DNA of 7,701 nt, from contig DDWM01000057.1 of NCBI GenBank assembly GCA_002345925.1, forward strand, positions 1 to 7,701. Reading direction: 5' to 3'. Shown in pieces: positions 1 to 7,400 of the stretch. Every line of letters begins with the position of its first letter. Positions within the stretch are counted from its first letter, which is position 1. A model generated the notes under the pieces. The model was not told the origin of the DNA. It did not search any database and saw only the letters and a list, made by a program, of their open reading frames with translations. This DNA comes from Actinobacteria bacterium UBA2286 (GTDB taxonomy: Bacteria > Actinomycetota > Coriobacteriia > Anaerosomatales > Anaerosomataceae). A program made the position numbers and the translations under genes.

Positions 1-2
1 CG

Positions 3-488
3 GCCTCGCCGCTCGCGGTTGCGGGCAAGCGTCCGCTCTACCTCGTCCCCACGACAGCGACGAGTGTCTCGGCGCTGCCTGGAGTCGTCAAGCGCGTGGC
101 CATCCTCGGCAGCGCAAGCGCTGTTAACGCGAACGTCGAGACTTGGCTCAAGAGCCAGCTCGGCAGTAGCAGTGTCGTTAGGCTCGGCGGCGCCAACCGC
201 TACGAGACCGCGGCGCTGATCGCGGACTACGGAGTGGACAACGTTGGACTCTCCTGGGACGGCGTTGCCATTGCCACCGGCACCAACTTCCCCGACGCGT
301 TGGGCGGCGGTGTTCTCCAGGGCAAGACCGGCTCGGTCATGCTCTTGAGCGACCCGAAGAGCCTGAGCGCTGCGACACGCTCCGCGCTCGTTGCCAACGC
401 TGCCGGAATCCACGAGGTTCGCTACTTCGGCAGCACGGCCGCAGTGTGGCAGGTCGTGCGTGACGCGATCGAGGCGATCCTGGAGTAG
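3..488 (+). CDS. C-terminal part of a CWB2 cell-wall-anchored protein (5' end outside window)
   Basis: The reading frame is open from the window edge to a TAG at 486-488, giving 161 residues with no start in view. It covers the second half of one CWB2 repeat (ending with RVAILGSASAV) and one complete terminal CWB2 repeat. The terminal repeat opens with LGGANRYETAALIA at about 183-224 and has the GTNFPDALGGG signature near 279-311. CWB2 repeats normally occur in threes and bind secondary cell-wall polymers non-covalently, as in clostridial S-layer proteins. The anchor therefore sits at the extreme C-terminus and the functional ectodomain, if any, lies upstream of the window. An ATG at 96 is internal to the repeat and is not a real start. 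The closest layout in the window is the third gene, which also carries its anchor C-terminally. The ectodomain is unknown. Confidence 0.9.
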   Translation, partial: ASPLAVAGKRPLYLVPTTATSVSALPGVVKRVAILGSASAVNANVETWLKSQLGSSSVVRLGGANRYETAALIADYGVDNVGLSWDGVAIATGTNFPDALGGGVLQGKTGSVMLLSDPKSLSAATRSALVANAAGIHEVRYFGSTAAVWQVVRDAIEAILE

Positions 489-614
489 GGGAGCCTTCCG
501 CGCGCAAAGCAAGCAGCCGAGGATCCCGTTCGATTGAGCGGGGCCCTCGTCTGCCGTCCTCCATCCGTGGGCCAAAACTGCGCTAGATGGAGCTCCCTTG
601 CTCGCCCTTCTTCC

Positions 615-623
615 TGCTACACT
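615..623 (+). promoter_or_regulatory. Candidate extended -10 promoter element for the three-CWB2/propeller gene
   Basis: TGCTACACT matches an extended -10 (TGn followed by a hexamer with four of six consensus positions), about 37 bases ahead of the ATG at 660. No convincing -35 lies at 16-18 bases; the nearest, TTGCTC at 598-603, gives a 14-base spacer. I see no clear terminator hairpin with a T-run for the preceding gene in 489-614, so read-through from it is possible. This is a motif match only. Confidence 0.3.
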
Positions 624-645
624 CCAACGAACGTGCACACCATCT

Positions 646-653
646 GGGGGGAG
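646..653 (+). promoter_or_regulatory. Ribosome binding site that sets the start at 660
   Basis: GGGGGGAG lies six bases before the ATG at 660. It supports this start over the more upstream in-frame ATG at 534, which would add 42 residues with no signal-peptide character. An internal ATG at 678 also has a purine-rich GAGGGG ahead of it (662-667, ten bases away) and would still encode a usable signal peptide, so it remains a second choice. Confidence 0.65.
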
Positions 654-659
654 TGGCGC

Positions 660-3600
660 ATGAGGGGTTATCGATCTATGTGGTCGCGCGTCAGCAAAGT
701 CGTCGCGCTTGCGCTGGTTGTATCTCTGGCAAGTCCACCGGCATGGGCCTACACCGCGCCTGTATCGACTGCTGCACAGGTGTCGCTGCTGACGGCCGAC
801 GACATCGAGACTATCCTGCCTTCCGATGCGCGCTCCTCGGGATCCAACCGCGTCGACACGGCGGTCGCCATCTCCCGGGAGACCGATCAGCCCTACGGTG
901 CTGTGGTGATCGCGACCTCCGTGAACTTCCCGGACGCGCTCTCCGGAACGCCTCTGGCCGATGCAGCCAACGCCCCCATCCTGCTGACACGCCCGGAGGC
1001 TCTAGACGCCTCGGTCAAATCACGCCTCCTTGAACTGAAAGCACAGGGCGCGCAGACTGCGTACCTGATTGGAAGCGCTTCGGCACTTTCTCCCGCAGTT
1101 GAGGCCGCTGTCGGCTCAGTCTTCGGTACTGCCAAGACAAAGCGCATCGGCGGCGCGAACCGCTACGAGACCGCAGCGCTCGTCGCGACGGAGCTAGCTA
1201 AGTTGCGCCCTGTCACCGGGGTTGTGCTCGCTTCCGGCGAGACATACCCGGATGCGCTTTCCGCGGCTGGTTGGGCGGCGTTTTCGGGCCAGGCGATCCT
1301 GCTAACTCGACATGACTCGCTTCCTGCGGCCACCGCCGCCTCGCTCGCGAGGTTTGGCCACACGCCGGCCTCCGGAGATGAGACCGGGACCGCCGAGAAC
1401 GAGTTACTCGTTGTGGGCAGTGTCGCCGCCATATCCGATACCGTGATCGCCGCGTACCCGGGCGTGACCCGCATCGGGGGAGCGAACCGCTACGAGACCT
1501 CGGCTCTGATCGCTCAACATGCCTGGGAATGGGGTATGCCGTCTGAGTCGGTCGGCATTGCCACCGGTCTGAACTTCCCGGACGCCCTCGCTGCGGGGCC
1601 ATGGTGCGCCGCCAACGGGTCGCCGTTGCTGCTCGTGAGCACGAACACGCTCCCGCCCGCCGCCGGAGGGTACCTCGCCGGCCATGCCTCGACGATCAAA
1701 CATCTGCAGGTCTTTGGCGGAACCGCATCGGTCGCCAAACCGGTGGTCGTGGCCGCAGCCGAGGCGGCCAAGGTGATGATGAGTAAGCGAGCGCCGATCG
1801 CCACGCCTGAGACTGACGCGCTCCTCAGTGACGTAACCTCGGACACGCTTGTGTTCAGTGACGAGAACGCTCAGCTCGGTGAGCTCGACGTCGGCTGGGT
1901 CATCCGGTCCAACCCCACTTCGGCCGCTCCAGAAGGCTATTTCCGGAAGATCACCGGCATCGATCGCAGCAATCCTGATGGGTCGGTGTCCTTCGAGACG
2001 ACCACGGCGGCGATCACGGATGTGCTGCTCAAGGGTAGCGTCGACATGGTGATGCCATGCGGCGAGGCACCTGAAGCGACGACCACACCTGTGGCCGAAG
2101 ACGGTGCCGTGCGTCCTGCAGCAGTGGGAGGCGAGGCGGCGTTCAACCAGAAGGTGAAGTTTGAGTTCGGCCCCAGCTTTACGTTTGACGGGCCGAGCGG
2201 TTCGACGATCAAGCTCTCATCCAAGGGAGCGCTTGCCTTCAAGCAGTCTGTTGTCGTGTCGATCATCGTCGACGGCCGCTGGAAAGCCGGGGTACTCGGG
2301 ATTCCTTACTGGACGCCATACGTCGCCCAGTTTGAACAGTACGTCGTGTACAGCGGCACCTTCACGCTGAGTGTCGCGGTGAGCGGTAAGGTCGACAATA
2401 TCAAGCTCCCTATTGGACCTCAGATCCCGATAGCCGTCGATCCGGTCATCACGGGGTTTGTCGTGAAGCCCGAGGTGCAGCTCTACCTCAAGGGGTCGAT
2501 CTCTCTCGAGATATCGGCCAGCGTGGAGTTAACGATCGCCGAGACCAAGACGGGCATCCGCTACAGGGATGGTCGAGGATGGGAGTCCTTCGACAAGAAG
2601 CCAGGAGAGTCCAGCAAGCCCTCCATCGACACGATGCCGGGGGAATCCGGGAGTTTCAAGCTCGGCATCGGTGCAGAGGTTGCGGTGAGTATCTGCGACT
2701 TCGCGGGACCGTATCTTGACCTTACTCTCTTGTTCGGCAAGGTGAAGCTGACGGTCGATCCGGCGGATCCATCAGTAGTACTCAAGGTCGATGTTGGCTC
2801 CTCGATTGCCGGAGGCTTGAAAGTTGACTTCCCGATACTGGGGACGAACCTTGCGCGAGTGGAGCTCTTTGATGCCGAGATTGTCTACTTCGGGTGGTCG
2901 TGGAAGTTCGGGTGGGTACAGCCCTCAGTTCCGGACTCAGGTGCGGCCACGCGGGTATCCACCGGCTTCTCGGGCGCCCAGGGCAATGGTCACGCCTACG
3001 CGCCGTCCATCTCCGCCGATGGGCGCTACGTGGCGTTCGAGTCGAAGGCCACAAACCTCATCTTCAGCGACACTAATGACGTCTCAGATATCTACGTCAA
3101 CGACAGGTTGACCGGTACGACCTTCCGAGTCTCCACAGACTCTTCGGGTTACCAGGGCTACGATGGATCGTATCACCCGTCTATCTCCGCCGACGGGCGC
3201 TATGTGGCATTTGAGTCGGACTCCCCTAACCTCGTCCCCGATGACACGAACGGCAACCGGGACGCCTTTGTGAAAGACAGGGTTACCGGCACGACCACCC
3301 GGGTATCCGCCGGCTCCTCCGGCGTCCCGTGCAATGGCGGCTACACGCCGTCTATCTCCGCCAGTGGACGCTATGTGGCGTTTTGGTCGTATTCAGGTAG
3401 CGGCGGTCCGGACGTCTTCGTGAACGACACGTTGACCGGCACGACTACCCTAGTCTCGGCTGACTCATCAGGCATCCCGGGCAACAGCTATTCCGGCACG
3501 CCGTCAATCTCTGCCGACGGGCGCTACGTAGCGTTCACATCGGAGGCCTCGAACCTCGTCCCCGCCAATACGGGCGGTGTCCGGCACATCTTCGTGAAGG

Positions 3601-4145
3601 ACACGGCGACCGGCACGACCATCCTGGCCTCCGCCGATTCATCGTGCACCCCGGGCGGCGGTGATTCCGGCTATGTGTCGTCGATCTCCGCCGACGGGCG
3701 CTACGTTACGTTCGAATCACGTGCCTCAAGCCTCGTCCCCGATGACACGAACGACGCCTGGGACATCTTCGTGAGAGACACGGCGACCGGTGCGACCACC
3801 CTGGTCTCCGCCGACTCATCAGGCACCCCGTGCGGCGGCGATTCCGGCGCGCCGTCGATCTCCGCCGACGGGCGCTACGTTACGTTCGGATCATCGGCCT
3901 CAAACCTCGTCCCCGACGACACGAACGGCGTCTGGGACATCTTCGTCAAGGACACGGAGACCGGTACGACCACCCGGGTCTCTACGGACTCCTCAGGCGC
4001 CCAGGGAGGCAACGATTCCTCTGCACCGTCGATTTCCGCCAACGGGCGCTTTGTGGCGTTCTGTTCGTATGCCGCAAACCTTGTCTCGGGTGACACGAAC
4101 GGCGTTTCCGACATTTTCGTGAAGGACAGGGGGACTAGCCAGTAG
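660..4145 (+). CDS. Exported cell-wall-bound protein: three N-terminal CWB2 repeats and a C-terminal seven-bladed PD40/TolB-like propeller
   Basis: This gene encodes 1161 residues. Residues 1-30 form a Sec signal peptide (basic start, VVALALVVSLA core, cleavage after PAWA). Three CWB2 repeats occupy about 60-374, marked by SNRVDTA at 62-68, RIGGANRYET at 162 and 271, and V/LNFPDAL signatures. They should bind cell-wall polymers outside the membrane. Residues about 386-467 are a compact module (LSDVTSDTLVFSDENAQL, YFRKITGI) that I recall from other exported actinobacterial proteins but cannot name. Residues about 497-752 are strongly beta-patterned, with GIRY at 632 and AGPY at 682. Residues about 763-1161 hold seven PSISADGRYVAF blades ending in DIFVKD. 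No catalytic motif is visible, so a binding or display role is inferred. It has its own Shine-Dalgarno, is preceded by a 171-base gap, and probably terminates at the hairpin near 4244-4277. Confidence 0.95.
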   Translation: MRGYRSMWSRVSKVVALALVVSLASPPAWAYTAPVSTAAQVSLLTADDIETILPSDARSSGSNRVDTAVAISRETDQPYGAVVIATSVNFPDALSGTPLADAANAPILLTRPEALDASVKSRLLELKAQGAQTAYLIGSASALSPAVEAAVGSVFGTAKTKRIGGANRYETAALVATELAKLRPVTGVVLASGETYPDALSAAGWAAFSGQAILLTRHDSLPAATAASLARFGHTPASGDETGTAENELLVVGSVAAISDTVIAAYPGVTRIGGANRYETSALIAQHAWEWGMPSESVGIATGLNFPDALAAGPWCAANGSPLLLVSTNTLPPAAGGYLAGHASTIKHLQVFGGTASVAKPVVVAAAEAAKVMMSKRAPIATPETDALLSDVTSDTLVFSDENAQLGELDVGWVIRSNPTSAAPEGYFRKITGIDRSNPDGSVSFETTTAAITDVLLKGSVDMVMPCGEAPEATTTPVAEDGAVRPAAVGGEAAFNQKVKFEFGPSFTFDGPSGSTIKLSSKGALAFKQSVVVSIIVDGRWKAGVLGIPYWTPYVAQFEQYVVYSGTFTLSVAVSGKVDNIKLPIGPQIPIAVDPVITGFVVKPEVQLYLKGSISLEISASVELTIAETKTGIRYRDGRGWESFDKKPGESSKPSIDTMPGESGSFKLGIGAEVAVSICDFAGPYLDLTLLFGKVKLTVDPADPSVVLKVDVGSSIAGGLKVDFPILGTNLARVELFDAEIVYFGWSWKFGWVQPSVPDSGAATRVSTGFSGAQGNGHAYAPSISADGRYVAFESKATNLIFSDTNDVSDIYVNDRLTGTTFRVSTDSSGYQGYDGSYHPSISADGRYVAFESDSPNLVPDDTNGNRDAFVKDRVTGTTTRVSAGSSGVPCNGGYTPSISASGRYVAFWSYSGSGGPDVFVNDTLTGTTTLVSADSSGIPGNSYSGTPSISADGRYVAFTSEASNLVPANTGGVRHIFVKDTATGTTILASADSSCTPGGGDSGYVSSISADGRYVTFESRASSLVPDDTNDAWDIFVRDTATGATTLVSADSSGTPCGGDSGAPSISADGRYVTFGSSASNLVPDDTNGVWDIFVKDTETGTTTRVSTDSSGAQGGNDSSAPSISANGRFVAFCSYAANLVSGDTNGVSDIFVKDRGTSQ
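2949..4142 (+). repeat. Seven tandem beta-propeller blades (about 58 codons each) at the 3' end of the three-CWB2 gene
   Basis: The blades are marked by SISADGRYV-type motifs whose first serine codons lie at 3006, 3180, 3351, 3504, 3681, 3855 and 4029 (residues 783, 841, 898, 949, 1008, 1066, 1124). Each typical blade reads PSISADGRYVAF, then NLVPDDTNG, then DIFVKD, then TGTTTRVS. The first segment supplies an ATRVS strand at 763-767 while the last blade stops at DIFVKDRGTSQ without that strand. This is what a ring closed by N- and C-terminal strands sharing one blade (velcro closure) predicts. The third blade is seven residues short and lacks the DDTN loop. WD40-like PD40 or TolB-type propellers are the nearest known families. 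Confidence 0.88.
3681..3888 (+). repeat. Near-identical DNA in propeller blades five and six
   Basis: The 34 bases at 3681-3714 are repeated exactly at 3855-3888, 174 bases (58 codons) downstream. Similarity continues into the NLVPDDTN and DIFV segments. Only these two blades read RYVTF rather than RYVAF or RFVAF. Identity at synonymous positions indicates a recent blade duplication or gene conversion. Confidence 0.85.
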
Positions 4146-4188
4146 GTCCTCTGGATTCTGATCACGCCCGCGCAAGAGCCGTCGGATT

Positions 4189-4233
4189 CTGTCAAGCCAG
4201 AGGTCGCGGGTTCGAGCCCCGTCACTCCCGCCA
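4189..4233 (+). tRNA. 3' half of a tRNA-Asp gene, 5' half missing (probable integration-site remnant)
   Basis: The segment reads as a canonical tRNA from the anticodon loop to CCA. The loop is CTGTCAA with anticodon GTC at 4191-4193, followed by the 3' anticodon-stem strand GCCAG and variable loop AGGTC. The T arm is GCGGG-TTCGAGC-CCCGT. The 3' acceptor strand is CACTCCC, discriminator G, then CCA at 4231-4233. Anticodon GTC together with G73 is the tRNA-Asp identity set. It closely matches the E. coli tRNA-Asp 3' half as I remember it. The bases upstream do not supply the other half: the predicted acceptor GGGAGTG, a D arm and the anticodon-stem partner CTGGC are all absent. The fragment cannot fold as a working tRNA. 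It begins exactly at the anticodon loop, a usual boundary for tyrosine-integrase attachment sites. Confidence 0.85.
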
Positions 4234-4243
4234 TAAGAATCTT

Positions 4244-4283
4244 GCAGGCCGAGAAGCGAAGATGCTTCTCGGCCTGTTGTATT
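4244..4283 (+). terminator. Strong intrinsic terminator just after the tRNA remnant
   Basis: The arms at 4245-4257 and 4264-4276 are perfectly complementary over 13 base pairs (core GGCCGAGAAGC with GCTTCTCGGCC), with a six-base loop GAAGAT. One further G-T pair is possible at 4244/4277. A T-rich run, TGTTGTATTT, follows. It lies about ten bases after the CCA end, as expected for the terminator of the original tRNA transcription unit. It also lies about 100 bases beyond the stop of the upstream gene, which it would terminate now. Confidence 0.88.
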
Positions 4284-4319
4284 TGGCCGATGGGCTCCCG
4301 GTCGGGCGGCAGATTCCGG

Positions 4320-4325
4320 TACACT
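4320..4325 (+). promoter_or_regulatory. Weak candidate -10 element for the FG-GAP gene
   Basis: TACACT is the same hexamer found ahead of the upstream gene, here about 110 bases before the ATG at 4436. No -35 lies at the proper distance. Because a strong terminator sits just upstream, the gene very likely needs a promoter in 4284-4420, but the exact site is uncertain. The rest of this leader holds only a small hairpin (GCGTG at 4353-4357 with CACGC at 4363-4367), and I recognise no riboswitch. Confidence 0.22.
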
Positions 4326-4423
4326 TGACCAAGGCGGGGTGTGCTGCACGCGGCGTGGGGGACACGCAGGCATGCAGGGGATGATTCGTGGCGCTCCGCG
4401 AGGCGAACTCGTACGACGCTAAC

Positions 4424-4430
4424 AGGGGAG
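4424..4430 (+). promoter_or_regulatory. Ribosome binding site for the FG-GAP/cadherin-like gene
   Basis: AGGGGAG sits five bases ahead of the ATG at 4436. The start immediately yields a basic, then hydrophobic signal peptide, so both the site and the start are well supported. Confidence 0.8.
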
Positions 4431-4435
4431 ACGAC

Positions 4436-7400
4436 ATGAGACTTCAGCGAAGGCGACCCGTAGGGGCCCTGAGACTGTTTCTGGCGGTCACGCTACTCTT
4501 GCTGAATCTTGCTCCAGCATTCGCCTCGGCGAACCCGGTTGCGGATACCACCTCCGAATCGGTGATGGCACCCACGGATGCGCCGCCCACGCTCAGTCAG
4601 ACAGAGATGGACAAACTCGTCGCTGGCGATGGCAACGCAGATGACAGATTCGGCTACTCGGTCGACATCTCGGGCGACACAGCGGTGATCGGTTCGGAAC
4701 AAGACAGCGATCTCGGCTACCGATTCGGTGCTGCCTACGTCTACACGAGTGACGGCGCCACCTGGACCGAGCAGGCGAAGCTCACGGCAGCAGATGGTTC
4801 TGCGGGTGACTACTTCGGGAGTGCGGTTGCGATTGAAGGCGACACCATCGTGGTTGGCGCCTATCAGGACAACGCCGGTGCCATCGCGTGCGGTTCCGCA
4901 TACGTCTTCACGCGGAGCGGGTCGATCTGGACCCAGCAAGCCAAGCTCGTCGCATCCGACTGCGGCATGGGTGACTACTTCGGGCGGCAAGGCATCGATG
5001 TATCCGGTGACACCGTCATGGTTGGCTCATACAACGACGACTCGGCCGCCGGCTCGGTCTACGTATTCACGCGTGCCGGCACCGCCTGGACCCAGCAAGC
5101 CAAGCTCACGGCTCCGAATCGGACTGGGTCGGACTACTTTGGTTTTGCGGTTGCACTTGAGGGCGATACGACGGTGATCGGTGCGGAGTACGATGATGAC
5201 ATGGGCACAAACACCGGCGCCGCCTACGTGTTCACCCGGAGTGGTACGACGTGGAGCAACGAGGCAACACTCACGGCGTCTGACCCGAAACTCGGGGACA
5301 ACTTTGGCTGCTCGGCCACCCTTTCTGGAGATACGGTCGTAATCGGTGCATACGTGTCTGACGATGGCTTCATTGAGAACTGTGGTTCCGCTTACGTGTT
5401 CACCCGAAGCGGGAGCGCCTGGACGCAGCAGGCCAAACTCATGGCCTCTGATCGCAGTGGGTCGGAGTACTTTGGCTTTCCCGTTTCTCTTTCGGGAGAT
5501 TCGGTCGTGATCGGTGCGCACAACGATGACGTCGGGCAGACGATGTATTGCGGCTCCGTCTATATGTTCACGCGCAGTGGGACCGAATGGACCGAGCAGG
5601 CGCACTTCATAGCCTCGGACGCCGGGCGAAACGACTACCTTGGCGTGTCGGTCGCCATGTCGGGCGATACGGTGATCGCCGGCGCATATTGTGATGATGA
5701 CAAGGGTGCCGACGCGGGCGCTGCGTACCTGTTCGATGTGACGCCGAACCAGCCGCCGGTCGCCGCGGATGACCCCGGACTGATGACTGCGATCACCAAG
5801 GCGATCGCAGACGATGGTGCTGCAGGTGACATGTTCGGCCAAGATGTCGACATCTCCGGTGATACTGCCGTTGTCGGTTCTTACGGCGATGACGACGGTG
5901 GTGCGGCATCCGGCTCCGCCTACGTCTTCGTGAAGAGCGGCAGTAGCTGGGTTCAGCAGGCCAAGCTGGTTGCCGCGGACGCGACTGCGCTCAGCTGGTT
6001 CGGTAACTCCGTCGCGATTGAGGGCGACACAGTGGTCGTAGGGGCGCCGATGACCGACGGCCCGGAGGCAGATGCGGGTGCGGTGTATGTCTTCACGCGC
6101 AGCGGGCAGACGTGGACCCAGCAGGCCAAACTCGTCGGCGACGGGGCGGTCGATTCCCGCTTCGGATACGCGGTCGACCTGTCCGGGGACACGTTGGTGT
6201 CCGGCTCCGGCTCGGATGCGGGCTGGTCTGGTGCGGCGTACGTGTTCACGGGCTCCGGTTCGAGCTGGACCCGGCAAGCCAAGCTCACCGCGTCGGACGG
6301 CCAGTATGCAGATGAAATGGGCAACGCCGCTGCCGTCTCCGGAGATGTGATCGTCCTGGGGGCACGCGGTGACGACGATGCGGCATACGAAGCCGGCGCC
6401 GCCTACGTCTTCACGCGCAGCGAAGGTGTCTGGACGCAAGCGGACAAACTGACTGCCTCCGATGGCAGCGCGTACGCATACCTTGGCGATGCGGTCGCCA
6501 TTGATGGTGGTACCGCTCTGGTTGGGTGCGGGCAGAGGAATGCCGTCTACGTCTACACAGCAAGCGGCGCCGACTGGGAGGAGCGAACGAGCCTGGTCGC
6601 GGAAGACGCATCCGGAGCGGACAGCTTCGGCTACTCGGTGGCGCTGGACGGCACGACCGCGCTTGTAGGCGCGTACGCGGACTCCGTGAACGCCGAGTTC
6701 TCGGGCTCGGCGTATACGTTCGAGGGGTCCGGGGACACCTGGGTGCAGACTCGCAAGCTCTCGCCGGACGACGGGGCGTGGCGGGACACGTTCGGCTTCT
6801 CGGTCGCGCTCGACGCTGGCCGCGCGGTGGTTGGCGCGGAGTCGGCCGATACCGCGGGAGGCGCTGACGCCGGAGCGGCTTACATCTACTCGGAAGGCGC
6901 GTATGAGACTGCCGAGGACGAGCAGCTGAGTGTCGCGGCGCCGGGCGTGCTGGCGAACGACACGGATCCCGAGGGAGACCTGCTTGAGGCGGCCGTCGTA
7001 AGCGGACCGGATCACGGTGAGCTTTCGCTGGAGGTGGACGGCTCGTTCACCTATACGCCCGACACCGACTGGAGCGGCGAGGATTCGTTCACGTACGCAG
7101 CGATCGACGGGCTTCTGCTCTCCGAGGAGGCAGCTGTCAGCATCGTTGTGACCCCTGTGAACGACCCGCCGGTTGCGGTTGACGATTCCTACACGGTCGA
7201 TGAGAACGGCACCCTGACCGAGAGCGCTCCGGGGGTTCTCGACAACGATACCGATGTCGACGGGGACGCCTTCGAGTCCGTACCGCTGAGCCTTCCCGCC
7301 CATGGTGACCTATCGCTTGCGGAGGACGGATCGTTCACCTATACGCCCGACACCGACTGGAGCGGCGAGGATTCGTTCACGTACGCAGCGAGCGACGGCA

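Noticed and set aside
534..659. Upstream start at 534 for the three-CWB2/propeller gene
   Set aside because: The extra 42 residues look like translated intergenic DNA and would bury the signal peptide. The Shine-Dalgarno at 646-653 fits the ATG at 660.
4157..4233. Complete tRNA gene ending at CCA
   Set aside because: The 5' side at the expected distance reads TCTGATC instead of GGGAGTG, there is no D arm, and GGATT cannot pair with GCCAG in the anticodon stem. Only the 3' half is present.
3875..4324. Minus-strand open frame encoding MAGVTGLEPATSGLT
   Set aside because: That peptide is simply the reverse-strand reading of the tRNA-Asp 3' half at 4189-4233. GVTGLEPATSGL-type peptides are familiar as spurious database proteins arising in this way. 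No start signal or domain supports a gene.
3993..4373. Minus-strand open frame containing GARTRDLWLDR
   Set aside because: This is a second antisense frame through the same tRNA fragment and terminator, running into the propeller blades. It is not a credible protein.
4326..4435. Riboswitch in the leader of the FG-GAP gene
   Set aside because: Only a five-base-pair hairpin (4353-4357 with 4363-4367) is visible. I could not match any known riboswitch core, including the cyclic di-GMP type.
4625..6892. Direct-repeat array of CRISPR or minisatellite type
   Set aside because: The periodicity is in-frame protein repetition (about 55 codons) with diverged DNA. There are no short identical repeats separated by unique spacers.
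5027..7303. A 758-codon open frame on the minus strand opposite the FG-GAP gene
   Set aside because: Its repetitive arginine- and valine-rich sequence is the mirror of the FG-GAP and Ig repeats. The plus-strand frame has a Shine-Dalgarno, signal peptide and recognisable domains throughout. High GC and repeated codon patterns keep the antisense frame free of stops.
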